A stretch of DNA of 42,629 nt from positions 1-42,629 of the forward strand of contig DSBG01000023.1 in the NCBI GenBank assembly GCA_011046135.1, read 5' to 3'. Both the position numbers and the translations under genes were made by a program. The notes below the pieces were generated by a model. It saw only the letters and a list, made by a program, of their open reading frames with translations. It made no database searches and was not told the DNA's origin. Source of the stretch: Deltaproteobacteria bacterium. GTDB lineage: Bacteria; Desulfobacterota; Desulfomonilia; UBA1062. Below are positions 1 through 10,189 of this stretch, piece after piece (the stretch's first letter is position 1; every line of letters starts with the position of its first letter).

Positions 1-339
1 ATCGTCATGCTGTCAAGTCAGCTATTTTCATCAGATACCGATGTCCATCACTTCTTCTACCTTATGGATATCCTTGAAAATACCTCTATTGACTTGAACT
101 GATTCGGTGTGCGAAACTTCAGTCAATAATTCCATTTTATGGCCATGAGATGAACATAATCGAGTTTTCTCCCGCTTTTACACCCTCAATTAGTTCCACT
201 CACTTGACATTTCAGCCTGTTATCGTATAGTTATATCATCCAACAAGATTCAGGAGAGCCTTTGAGCCACACCGGATTTTCTTGTCTTACGACCTATCGA
301 GAACCACGAGTTATTGCATGAACGTGAAAGGAGGACACT
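1..339. other. Upstream non-coding region of the first ABC operon
   Basis: I find no convincing gene here on either strand. The stretch is richer in A and T than the genes that follow. It holds one good sigma-70-like promoter (204-231) and a strong ribosome binding site (AAAGGAGG, 328-335) before the first gene. The leader between promoter and start codon is about 100 bases. I recognise no riboswitch or terminator in it. Confidence 0.5.
204..231 (+). promoter_or_regulatory. Sigma-70-like promoter of the oligopeptide-type ABC operon
   Basis: A perfect -35 box TTGACA (204-209), a 16-base spacer and a -10 box TATAGT (226-231) lie upstream of the substrate-binding protein gene in an A+T-rich setting. 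Transcription should begin near base 238. The prediction rests on sequence match and position only. Confidence 0.6.
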
Positions 340-1992
340 ATGGAGGGAAAGGGAGACAATCATTCACTGATCAAGGATCTGAACGATCTGCTCCATAAAG
401 GCAGACTGTCTCGTCGCGAGTTTGTCCGGTATGCGACCTTGCTGGGGGTGTCGGCTGCAGCAGCGTACCAGATGGCAGGTATCTTCAGGCCGACAAGGGT
501 CTATGCAGCACCAGTTCAGCGCGGTGGTGTACTGAAATTCTCATCCCAGGTCCAGAAGGTGACACATCCGGCACAGTTTTCCTGGATCGCTCCGTCAAAC
601 CAGCTCAGGCAGGTGGCAGAATATCTCACCGTGACGGATGAAAAAAATATCACCCACCCCCTCCTGCTGGAGAACTGGAAGGCAAGTGAGGACCTGAAGA
701 CCTGGACCCTGAACCTGAGAACGGGAGTGAGGTTCAACAATGGAGACGAATTCACAGCCGATGATGTGATTTTCACCTTCAACCAGTGGTTGAACAAGGA
801 CGTTGGTTCATCCCTGCTGGGAATGGTGGGGTCCTACCTCGATCCCACCGGTATCGAGCAGGTGACGAAACACCAGGTCAAGCTCCATCTCAAGCGGCCG
901 GAAATCGCCGTTCCCGAACACCTCTTCCACTACCCTGCCCTGGTGCTCAACCACAGGACCTTTGAAGGTGACTTCATCAAGAATCCACATGGCACCGGCC
1001 CATACACACTGGAAACCTACCTTGAAGGCGAACGCTGTGTACTCAAACGCCGCAGCGACTACTGGCAGGAAGGCGCCGATGGAAAGAGTCTCCCCTATAT
1101 GGAGGGCATGGAGTTCGTCGACATGGGGACCGAGATGTCTCCACAGATTGCCGCACTTCAGTCGGGGGAAATCCATGGGATCGACCTGGGAGATTCTGCG
1201 GGAACCGATGTGTACCAGGCACTCGGGAACGACAAGAACGTCTCCCTCCAACCCATTGCGACCGGTACGACACGGGTTCTGAGAATGAGGGTGGACATGA
1301 AACCCTGGTCAGACAACCGGGTGAGATCCGCCCTCAAGCTCTGCCAGCACCGACAGAAGATTCTTGCCCTTGCGTATTTCGGTGAAGGAGCGCTCGGCCA
1401 TGACACACACGTCTACCCGAACCATCCCGAGTACTGCACCAAGGATATTCCGAACTACGACACGGAAAAGGCAAAGCAACTCCTCCGGGAAGCGGGTTAT
1501 CCGAATGGGATCGATGTCACCCTCGCGGTGGGAAGCGACTGGACCGACGTGGTGCGCTACGCCGAGGTTCTGAAGCAGGATGCCGCTCCCGCAGGGTTCA
1601 GAATCAACATACAGACCATGCCCACGAGCCAGTACTGGGAGAAGTGGACAGAGGTGGACCTGGGAATCACCCCGTGGACCCACAGACCCCTGGGCACCAT
1701 GATCATGAACCTTGCCTACGTAGCCGGTGAAGACGGAAAGCCCGTCGCCTGGAATGAAACCAGGTGGGTTGACAAGGAATTTACCGAGCTTCTGATGCAG
1801 GCCAACGGAATTCTCGATGCCGAAGAACGCAGGAAACTTTTCTGCAGGCTCGAGGATATCCAGATGGAGCGAGGATCGATAGGGATCGCCTGGTGGAGAA
1901 ACGTCTGGATGGCAACCCGTGCCACCATCAAGCAGGTAAAGCCTCACCCCAACGGCTACCTGCTGTTCAATAACGTGTGGATGGCAAGATAA
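340..1992 (+). CDS. Tat-exported ABC transporter substrate-binding protein (oligopeptide/SBP_bac_5 family)
   Basis: This is an extracytoplasmic binding protein that should capture a peptide-like or other ligand and deliver it to the permeases encoded next. It has 550 residues, normal for the DppA/OppA class. The N-terminus carries a twin-arginine signal (LSRREFVRYATLLG, about residues 23-36) followed by a hydrophobic stretch and a likely cut after VYAAP, so export in folded form is predicted. The mature part shows typical family segments, such as a NWKASEDLKTWTLNLR-type strand and an FNNGDEFTADDV motif. The start is fixed by AAAGGAGG seven bases before the ATG. It is the first gene of a four-gene plus-strand operon. 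The ligand cannot be read from sequence; this family also includes binders of nickel, heme and small organic compounds. Confidence 0.9.
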   Translation: MEGKGDNHSLIKDLNDLLHKGRLSRREFVRYATLLGVSAAAAYQMAGIFRPTRVYAAPVQRGGVLKFSSQVQKVTHPAQFSWIAPSNQLRQVAEYLTVTDEKNITHPLLLENWKASEDLKTWTLNLRTGVRFNNGDEFTADDVIFTFNQWLNKDVGSSLLGMVGSYLDPTGIEQVTKHQVKLHLKRPEIAVPEHLFHYPALVLNHRTFEGDFIKNPHGTGPYTLETYLEGERCVLKRRSDYWQEGADGKSLPYMEGMEFVDMGTEMSPQIAALQSGEIHGIDLGDSAGTDVYQALGNDKNVSLQPIATGTTRVLRMRVDMKPWSDNRVRSALKLCQHRQKILALAYFGEGALGHDTHVYPNHPEYCTKDIPNYDTEKAKQLLREAGYPNGIDVTLAVGSDWTDVVRYAEVLKQDAAPAGFRINIQTMPTSQYWEKWTEVDLGITPWTHRPLGTMIMNLAYVAGEDGKPVAWNETRWVDKEFTELLMQANGILDAEERRKLFCRLEDIQMERGSIGIAWWRNVWMATRATIKQVKPHPNGYLLFNNVWMAR

Positions 1993-2115
1993 GGAAGAAA
2001 CTAGAGCCCTGGTCTTGACAGAAGCCGGGAACGTGCAGCATGACCATCCACCGAACTGATCATCAGAGAACCGGACAGAGACCATTCATTCTGGCGGAGA
2101 GAAGGAGCTGAATCA

Positions 2116-3414
2116 GTGGGCAAGTTCATCCTCAGGAGATTTCTGCTCCTTCTGCTCACCATGGTGCTGGTCTCCATGGCCGTGTTTCTCATCACCGAGT
2201 CGTCCCCGGGCAATGTTGCAAGAAATGTGCTCGGAAGTTTTGTAACGCCTGAACAGGAACAATCATTTCTCGTCCAGATGGGCCTCGATAAACCTGCCTA
2301 CCAGCGTTATGTCTATTGGCTCGTGGGGAGCGACTGGCACGCTTCGTCAAAAACGGGGTTTCCCTTGAGGCGAATCACTTCTGAGGAGGGTTTCGAGGAG
2401 TGGTGGGCACTCAGAGACGACGGATCACTCGTGAGATGGAAGCTTTCCGGTGACGACCTCATCTCAGTCGTGAAGCAACCAGATGGCACGACGAGCGAAC
2501 ACGTCGACAACGACGCCTGGTCCAGGGACGACTCAGGGGTGAGCAGGTTCTGGGGTATCGACACCCGGAACCACGCAGTCCTGTGGGAAAAGGGGAGTGA
2601 CCTGAAGGTGTGGACCTTCATCATGGGAACGGGGTGGATGAAAACGAGTGGAGGCCCCACCGAGTATCTCCCCCTGAAGAAAGGATTCATTCGTGGCGAC
2701 CCCGGCGTTTCCCTGAGAACCGGCAGACCAGTTTCCAAGAGTCTCTTTCCCCGCCTCAGAAACTCACTGGTACTCGCCGGAATCGCCTTTACAATCGTCA
2801 TGCCCCTGGCACTTGTGCTTGGATTGCTTGCAGGCGTCAAGGAAGGCTCGTTCAAAGACCGGTTTCTTTCCATCGGGGGGATGACCTTCTCGGTCATTCC
2901 AGAATTTGCAACAGGTATCTTCCTGATCCTGATCATGTCGGTGTGGCTCGGTCTCGTACCCGGGGCAACAGTATTCGGAGAAAAGGCCCCGTGGCAACGT
3001 CTGGACATGCTTATCCTGCCGGTTCTCACCCTCACCCTGATCGAGCTGGGGTACATCCTGCGGATCACCAGGGCAAGCATGGTCGAGGTGATGCGGGCCC
3101 CCTATATCCGGACAGCGTTCCTCAAGGGACTGCCCTACTGGCGCATCATCGTCAGGCACGCGGTACGCAATGCTCTGATGGCACCCATTACCGTGATCAT
3201 GCTGCACGTAAACTGGCTCATGGGAGGCATTGTCATCGTGGAGGTGGTGTTCGGATATCCGGGGCTCGGCAAGTATCTCCTTGATTCAGCTCTGTTCAAG
3301 GACATCAATGCCCTGCAGGCAGGGGCCATGATCCTCGTTCTGCTCGCGGTGGGCACGCAGTTCGTGGCGGATATCGTATACACCTTTCTGAACCCGAGAA
3401 TCAGATATACCTGA
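2116..3414 (+). CDS. ABC transporter permease, DppB/OppB type, with a large periplasmic insert
   Basis: This is the first membrane subunit of the importer. It starts with GTG behind the Shine-Dalgarno sequence GAGAAGGAGC. It has 432 residues, while DppB-type permeases are usually about 310-340. The first transmembrane helix is at residues 8-27. The conserved linker (GLDKPAYQRYVYW, 56-68) is then interrupted at about residue 73, and the family sequence resumes only at GDPGVSLRTGRPV (194-206). The remaining helices follow, with the coupling EAA loop near APYIRTAFLKGL. The roughly 115 extra residues are rich in Trp and charged residues and hold two look-alike stretches (WALRDDGSLVRWK and WGIDTRNHAVLWEK) that resemble beta-propeller blades. 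By topology the insert lies outside the membrane and could contact the binding protein. There is no frameshift, and the insert is in frame. Confidence 0.9.
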   Translation: MGKFILRRFLLLLLTMVLVSMAVFLITESSPGNVARNVLGSFVTPEQEQSFLVQMGLDKPAYQRYVYWLVGSDWHASSKTGFPLRRITSEEGFEEWWALRDDGSLVRWKLSGDDLISVVKQPDGTTSEHVDNDAWSRDDSGVSRFWGIDTRNHAVLWEKGSDLKVWTFIMGTGWMKTSGGPTEYLPLKKGFIRGDPGVSLRTGRPVSKSLFPRLRNSLVLAGIAFTIVMPLALVLGLLAGVKEGSFKDRFLSIGGMTFSVIPEFATGIFLILIMSVWLGLVPGATVFGEKAPWQRLDMLILPVLTLTLIELGYILRITRASMVEVMRAPYIRTAFLKGLPYWRIIVRHAVRNALMAPITVIMLHVNWLMGGIVIVEVVFGYPGLGKYLLDSALFKDINALQAGAMILVLLAVGTQFVADIVYTFLNPRIRYT

Positions 3415-3458
3415 TCGTGCACAAGGAGCATGAGCAAATCCCTGGATGAGATAACCAG

Positions 3459-4412
3459 ATGAATGAGAAAAGAACAACAGCTTCCCCGCCGGCAGATGCA
3501 CAAACCTTTGTCGGCAGTGATGAGACGAGAGGCATCCTCAGGGGTCTCTCGCGTGGATTCTCCTTCGTGCTCGCGTCAAAGACAGCGACGGTGGGGCTCG
3601 TTATCGTTCTGTTCTGGGTGGTCGTTGCGATCTTCGCACCATTTCTGACTTTATATACTCCATATGAACAGGACTGGATGTCTCCCAATGCCGGCCCGTC
3701 GTCAGAGCATATCCTCGGAACCGATGAACTCGGGAGAGACCTCTGGTCACGTCTGATCTACGGAGCCAGAGTAGTACTCGTCATTCTCCCGATTACCGAG
3801 AACTTCTGGATTCCCGGAGGAACCGCTCTCTGGGGAGTCCTGATAGCACTGCTCATCGGCACGACCCTGGGGCTGGTGAGCGGGTACTATGGAGCATGGA
3901 TCGACGAACTGGTTATGAGGCTGTTAGATGCCATGATGGCGGTTCCCATTATCCTTCTCTACCTGCTGATCATGGCATCCCTCGGGGCTTCTGCCATTAA
4001 CGTGGTGATCGCCATGACCATTGTGGGAACCCCGGGCATTGCCCGGCTCGTGAGAAGTCTCACCCTGGACATCAAAACACGTGAATATGTCAAGTCTGCT
4101 CAGACACGTGGAGAGAGTCCGCTGTACATCATGTTCATCGAGATTCTCCCTAATGCCCGAGGGCCCATCATTGTCGATTCCATGCTGCGGGTCGGGTATG
4201 CGATCTTCGCCATGGGGACACTGGGATTTCTGGGGCTGGGCATGCCTCCCCCGTCTCCGGACTGGGGCAGCATGGTCGCAAAGGGCAGAGAGTTCATCCT
4301 CATGGGCAGCCCGTGGGCCTCACTGTGGCCATCGATTGCCATTGCATCGCTCGTGGTGGGCCTGAACCTCCTGGCCGACGGTCTCAGGGAAGAATCCATG
4401 AGATATCAATAA
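3459..4412 (+). CDS. ABC transporter permease, DppC/OppC type
   Basis: This is the second membrane subunit of the importer, 317 residues long. It has a cytoplasmic N-terminal tail, a first helix at about residues 46-65 and the family motif ILGTDELGRDLWSRLIYGAR after it. The EAA-type coupling loop is clear (EYVKSAQTRGESPLYIMFIE, then LPNARGPI), and so is the C-terminal GLGMPPPSPDWGSMVAKGR block. A short extra loop (ITENFWIPGGTALWG) follows the LGTDELGRD motif. The gene lies 44 bases after the first permease and its ribosome site is weak, so it may be translated by coupling to upstream genes. Confidence 0.9.
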   Translation: MNEKRTTASPPADAQTFVGSDETRGILRGLSRGFSFVLASKTATVGLVIVLFWVVVAIFAPFLTLYTPYEQDWMSPNAGPSSEHILGTDELGRDLWSRLIYGARVVLVILPITENFWIPGGTALWGVLIALLIGTTLGLVSGYYGAWIDELVMRLLDAMMAVPIILLYLLIMASLGASAINVVIAMTIVGTPGIARLVRSLTLDIKTREYVKSAQTRGESPLYIMFIEILPNARGPIIVDSMLRVGYAIFAMGTLGFLGLGMPPPSPDWGSMVAKGREFILMGSPWASLWPSIAIASLVVGLNLLADGLREESMRYQ

Positions 4413-4434
4413 GAGAGGAAGACAACAGAGAACT

Positions 4435-6552
4435 TTGATACATACGCATGAAAACAGCGATCAACCGGTCATCGAGGTCATTGATCTCGGAATCGCCTAC
4501 GAAACCCGTTCAGGAGATGTCGAGGCTGTTCGAGGCGTGTCATTTTCCGTGAAGCCCGGCCAGACCCTTGGACTGGTCGGTGAGTCCGGATGCGGCAAGA
4601 GCACCATTGCCTTTGGGATCGTCAATTTCCTCGGTGCCAACGGAAAGATCACCGGGGGGAGCATACGGTTCCAGGGAAACGAGCTCATTTCTCGATCAGA
4701 TGCTGAGTTGAAGCGTCTCCGGGGGAACAGGATAGCCATGGTCTACCAGGATCCCATGCAGGCCCTCAACCCCTCTGTCAGAATAGGAGACCAGCTCTCA
4801 GAGGTGCTCACCTGCCATACGGACATGACCGGAAAAGAGGCCTGGGAGCGCTCGATTGCCATGCTCGAGCGTGTCTACATGCCGGACCCTGCAGACATCA
4901 TGAACCGCTATACCCATCAGCTCTCCGGAGGGCAGCAGCAGCGGGTTGTGATCGCCATGGCCATGCTCAACAACCCTGCCCTGCTCATCATGGACGAACC
5001 CACAACAGCCTTGGATGTGACCGTTGAGGCCGCAGTGCTCGATCTGATCGAGGAACTCAAGGATGAATTCCAGACTGCGAACATCTTCATCACACACAAC
5101 CTCGGTGTCGTTGCACGGGTGAGTGATTTCCTCTGTGTCATGTACGCAGGGGAGATGGTTGAGACCGGCACCGCTGAGGATATTTTCAAACGACCGCGTC
5201 ACCCCTACACTATGGGTCTCCTCGCGAGTGTTCCGAGACTGGGGGAGAGCAAGACCGACTCCATTCTCCAGCCCATCAGGGGTCGTGTACCCCCACCTGC
5301 GGCACGACCGAGGGATGCCTGCGTGTTCGCTCCCCGGTGCGACTACGCAACGGACGAATGCAGAGAAGACAGGCCCTCATTGATCCCAATGGGAACAGAT
5401 CATCGTGCACGGTGCATCTATGCCCGGGAAATCGAGAGCAGACAGAGGACCAGGCGAAGGACTGAAGATAAGAACCTGGTCCAGGATGTCGGAGAACGGC
5501 AGCTGGACCAGGAAGAACTCCTCAGGATCGATAACCTCAAGGTCTACTATCGCCAGGAATCCAATTCTGTGGTGAGCATCCTTGGTCTGGGTGAAAAGAG
5601 CTATGTCCGGGCAGTCGATGATGTGAGCGTCCGCCTTTCCATGGGGCACACCCTGGGGATCGTCGGCGAGTCCGGGTGTGGAAAATCAACCCTGGTCAAG
5701 GGACTCATCGGGCTCGAACCAGTCACTGATGGCAGTCTTGAGTTCATGGGCATCGATATTCAGCATACTGTCTCTCAAAGAGAGTCGCAGCTTATCAAAG
5801 AAATGCAGATGGTCTTCCAGAACCCTGACTCGACCTTGAACCCCTCGTATGCTGTGGGAAGACAGATTGCACGGCCCATCAGGAGATTCAAAACCGTACC
5901 CAGAAAACAGGTGAGAAACGAGGTGATCCGCCTTCTCAAGGCTGTCAGGCTTGGAGAAGCCTACTATGACCGGCTCCCCCGGCAGCTTAGCGGGGGAGAG
6001 AAACAGCGGGTGGGAATCGCACGCGCCCTTGCCAGCAGGCCGGACCTGATCATCTGTGACGAGCCCGTTTCGGCCCTTGATGTGTCTGTCCAGGCGGCAG
6101 TGATCAACCTGCTCCTTGAGATCCAGCAGACCTTCGGTTCGTCCATGATCTTTATCGCCCATGACTTGAGTGTCGTGAGGTTTTTCTCCGATGATATCGC
6201 GGTCATGTATCTCGGCCAGGTGGTGGAGATCGGGCCAGCGGAATCCATCTACGACCCCCCCTACCATCCCTACACCGAAGCCCTGCTCTCCGCTGTCCCC
6301 ATCCCGGATCCAGAGGCGGAACAGAAGGTGCTCAGACTGAGCGGGACTATTCCCAGTGCCCTCAACCCGCCTGCCGGATGCCGCTTTCACACCCGGTGTC
6401 CGAGGCGATCCGAGATGCTGCCCCACGGTGGGAAGATCTGTGAAGAACAGATTCCGCCCTGGCAGAGTGGCGGGAGGGGTCATCGCATCCTCTGCCACAT
6501 TCCCATCGAGAAGCTGAGCACGATCGACCCCGTGGTTCACAATAGTGCATAA
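4435..6552 (+). CDS. Fused double ABC ATPase of the oligopeptide importer (DppD-DppF in one chain)
   Basis: This protein should power the importer. Its 705 residues hold two complete ATPase domains that are usually separate proteins. Domain 1 has Walker A GESGCGKST, signature LSGGQQQRV and Walker B LLIMDEPTTALD. It ends in the Cys-rich oligopeptide C-terminal segment (CVFAPRCDYATDEC). A linker rich in Arg and Glu leads to domain 2, which has Walker A GESGCGKST, signature LSGGEKQRV, Walker B LIICDEPVSALD and its own Cys segment (CRFHTRCPRR). The four Cys of such tails bind an Fe-S cluster in characterised DppD-type proteins. The only in-frame start near the ribosome site (AAGAGAGGAAG) is TTG. 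It is the last gene of the importer operon. Confidence 0.92.
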   Translation: MIHTHENSDQPVIEVIDLGIAYETRSGDVEAVRGVSFSVKPGQTLGLVGESGCGKSTIAFGIVNFLGANGKITGGSIRFQGNELISRSDAELKRLRGNRIAMVYQDPMQALNPSVRIGDQLSEVLTCHTDMTGKEAWERSIAMLERVYMPDPADIMNRYTHQLSGGQQQRVVIAMAMLNNPALLIMDEPTTALDVTVEAAVLDLIEELKDEFQTANIFITHNLGVVARVSDFLCVMYAGEMVETGTAEDIFKRPRHPYTMGLLASVPRLGESKTDSILQPIRGRVPPPAARPRDACVFAPRCDYATDECREDRPSLIPMGTDHRARCIYAREIESRQRTRRRTEDKNLVQDVGERQLDQEELLRIDNLKVYYRQESNSVVSILGLGEKSYVRAVDDVSVRLSMGHTLGIVGESGCGKSTLVKGLIGLEPVTDGSLEFMGIDIQHTVSQRESQLIKEMQMVFQNPDSTLNPSYAVGRQIARPIRRFKTVPRKQVRNEVIRLLKAVRLGEAYYDRLPRQLSGGEKQRVGIARALASRPDLIICDEPVSALDVSVQAAVINLLLEIQQTFGSSMIFIAHDLSVVRFFSDDIAVMYLGQVVEIGPAESIYDPPYHPYTEALLSAVPIPDPEAEQKVLRLSGTIPSALNPPAGCRFHTRCPRRSEMLPHGGKICEEQIPPWQSGGRGHRILCHIPIEKLSTIDPVVHNSA

Positions 6553-6643
6553 CACCATGGCGGTGGCTGTCAGAAACGATTGTTCATAATCACGACCTCC
6601 TTGGTCTCTTTTTCCCGGGACACCCCAAAAAAAGGGCATGGCA

Positions 6644-6671
6644 TTGACTGCACCTTCTTCCATCTTATAAT
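6644..6671 (+). promoter_or_regulatory. Sigma-70-like promoter of the N-ATPase operon
   Basis: The -35 box TTGACT (6644-6649), a 16-base spacer and a perfect -10 box TATAAT (6666-6671) lie in the 208-base gap between the ABC importer and atpD. The leader would be about 80 bases. This suggests the ATPase operon is transcribed apart from the importer. I see no clear terminator for the importer in the same gap. Confidence 0.65.
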
Positions 6672-6706
6672 TCTCTAACATACCGTATGGTTTCTGAACG
6701 GATTGA

Positions 6707-8520
<1,814 letters not shown>

Positions 8521-8528
<8 letters not shown>

Positions 8529-8838
8529 GAAACCCAAGAACTCCCAGCGGCGGCGTGAGATCCTGAGAAAATTCAGCCGGACCGTCGGGAAAAAAGAGGC
8601 GAGAAGAATTCAGGGCATGAAAGAGAAAGACCAGACCGTCTGGTTCGGCTTCGGGATGTTCGGCGTCGTGGGGTGGTCGGTGGCCATTCCCACCCTCATC
8701 GGCATCGCCATTGGTGTCTGGATCGACAGAACCTGGCCCAGCCAGTTTTCCTGGACCTTGATGCTGCTGATCGCAGGGCTCATGCTCGGCTGCCTGAATG
8801 CGTGGTACTGGGTGCAGAAAGGGGGGATCAGCAGATGA
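8521..8838 (+). CDS. atpQ: N-type ATPase accessory membrane protein AtpQ (AtpI/AtpZ-like)
   Basis: This is a 105-residue protein with a strongly basic cytoplasmic N-terminus (residues 1-37) and two transmembrane helices (about 45-67 and 75-98). It contains the family motif GIAIGVWID between the helices. AtpI-like proteins are linked to c-ring assembly and Mg2+ handling, and AtpQ is the form found only in N-ATPase operons. It overlaps atpC by eight bases. The function is inferred from family and position. Confidence 0.88.
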
Positions 8839-8880
8839 TTTTTCTGCATCACAACAGCCCTGCATGGGTGGGAGCACTCC

Positions 8881-9183
8881 ATGATCATTGACCTCTTCGT
8901 GCTCCTTGCCTTCTGTGCCGGGCTCGGCCTGGGGGTGTTCTATTTCCTGGGCCTGTGGTGGACGATCCAGCGTCTTCCCGATGCACGAAGCCCCGGGCTC
9001 CTCATGCTGAAGAGCACGGTGCTGCGCCTCGCGGTCGTGCTCCCCTGCTTCTATCTCGTCATGTCAGGGCGCTGGGAACGCATGGCGTTCTGTCTCCTGG
9101 GGTTCATTCTCGCCAGGATGGTGCTGACGAGATGGATCAAAAACTCCCCCCACAAACAACAGGAGGTCTCAGCGTGGAAATAA
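8881..9183 (+). CDS. atpR: N-type ATPase accessory membrane protein AtpR
   Basis: This is a 100-residue protein with three predicted membrane helices (about 3-27, 40-60 and 68-86), separated by short basic loops with Arg residues (WTIQRLPDAR, STVLRLAV, RWERM). AtpR is known only from N-ATPase operons, and its conserved Arg residues have been proposed to face the ion-binding Glu of the c ring during assembly. The ATG is preceded by GGGTGGGAG. It ends inside the start region of atpB. Confidence 0.9.
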   Translation: MIIDLFVLLAFCAGLGLGVFYFLGLWWTIQRLPDARSPGLLMLKSTVLRLAVVLPCFYLVMSGRWERMAFCLLGFILARMVLTRWIKNSPHKQQEVSAWK

Positions 9184-9872
9184 TGAGCCTCAGCCAGATC
9201 AGCCCTGACGAGGTGATCCTCTGGCAGTGGGGATTTGTCAAGCTCACCATAACACTCGTCTACACGTGGCTCGTGATGCTCATCCTGGTGGGCGGATCCT
9301 GGCTGGTCACCAGACATGTGACCTCGGATGTGAACATAACCCGCTGGCAGAACCTGCTGGAGGTGGTCGTGGGTACCATCCGGAACCAGATCAGGGACAT
9401 CGGCCAGGACGACCCTGAACCCTACATCGCGTTTATCGGGGGTCTCTTCCTCTTTATCGCTCTGTCCAACGTGCTCATCATCATACCCGGGTACATCGCG
9501 CCGACCTCTTCTCTCAACACCACGGCGGCACTGGCCATCAGCGTCTTCTTTGCCGTGCCCCTCTATGGCATCACACGGCGTGGGATCAAGGGGTATCTGA
9601 GCGAATATTTTCAGCCGACCGTCCTCTTCTTCCCCTTCCATGTTCTGGGCGAATTCACCCGAACGCTGGCGCTCGCCATCCGGCTGTTCGGGAACATCAT
9701 GAGTCACGACAAGATCATTGCCATCCTGCTCGTGGTTACCCCGCTGTTCTTTCCCATCATCATGTTCGCTCTGGGCCTCCTCATCGGACTCGTACAGGCC
9801 TACATCTTTTCCATTCTTGCCATGGTCTACATTGCATCGGCAACCCAGGTGCACGAGGAGAAGGGTTCTTAG
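9174..9872 (+). CDS. atpB: N-type ATPase F0 subunit a
   Basis: This is the stator membrane subunit that forms the ion half-channels against the c ring, 232 residues long. The essential Arg is visible in AIRLFGNIMSH, which matches the LRLFGN motif of all F-type a subunits. Helices at LTITLVYTWLVMLILVGGSWLV, YIAFIGGLFLFIALSNVLIIIPG and the C-terminal LLVVTPLFFPIIMFALGLLI region fit the fold. I chose the GTG at 9174 because AGGAGG lies seven bases before it. An ATG at 9183, overlapping the atpR stop codon as TAATG, is the alternative. Longer readings into atpR are not real. Confidence 0.9.
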   Translation: MEIMSLSQISPDEVILWQWGFVKLTITLVYTWLVMLILVGGSWLVTRHVTSDVNITRWQNLLEVVVGTIRNQIRDIGQDDPEPYIAFIGGLFLFIALSNVLIIIPGYIAPTSSLNTTAALAISVFFAVPLYGITRRGIKGYLSEYFQPTVLFFPFHVLGEFTRTLALAIRLFGNIMSHDKIIAILLVVTPLFFPIIMFALGLLIGLVQAYIFSILAMVYIASATQVHEEKGS

Positions 9873-9910
9873 GAACCAGTGATAAAATACTTCGTCAAAG
9901 GGAGAAATGT

Positions 9911-10183
9911 ATGGACAGTTTAGGACTAATTGCAATGATATCAGTTATCACTGCGGGACTGACCATGGCAATCGGGTCCATCGCCCCTGCCATCGGGCAG
10001 GGGTTGGCAACCCAGAATGCCCTGAGTGCCATCGCCCAGCAGCCGGATGAACGGAACTCCATCACCCGGACGCTTTTCGTGGCCCTGGCGATGATGGAAT
10101 CCATCGCGATCTACTGCTTCGTGATCTCCATGATCCTGATCTTCGCCAATCCGTTCTGGGATTTCATTATTTCACAGGGGTGA
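9911..10183 (+). CDS. atpE: N-type ATPase F0 subunit c (rotor ring, Na+-type ligand set)
   Basis: This 90-residue hairpin of two membrane helices forms the rotor ring. The ion-carrying carboxylate is Glu63. Compared with the Na+-binding c subunit of Ilyobacter tartaricus, Pro26, Gln30, Glu63, Ser64 and Tyr68 all match at a constant offset of two. The Thr that coordinates structural water is Ile65, and the Val ligand is Met61. The motif reads MMESIAIY. Most Na+ ligands are thus present, although the N-ATPase ring of Burkholderia pseudomallei was found to be proton-specific, so ion choice is not certain. There is no second acidic residue in helix 1. A good GGGAGA ribosome site precedes the ATG. 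Confidence 0.93.
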   Translation: MDSLGLIAMISVITAGLTMAIGSIAPAIGQGLATQNALSAIAQQPDERNSITRTLFVALAMMESIAIYCFVISMILIFANPFWDFIISQG

Positions 10184-10189
10184 CGGTGC

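Noticed and set aside
6640-6655. TGGCATTGACTGCA as a sigma-54 promoter before the ATPase operon
   Set aside because: The GG-to-GC spacing is two bases too short. The overlapping TTGACT/TATAAT pair is a better explanation.
8955-9173. Extending subunit a upstream to make a 305-residue protein
   Set aside because: The extra residues come from the atpR gene in another frame. The GTG at 9174 has an ideal ribosome site.
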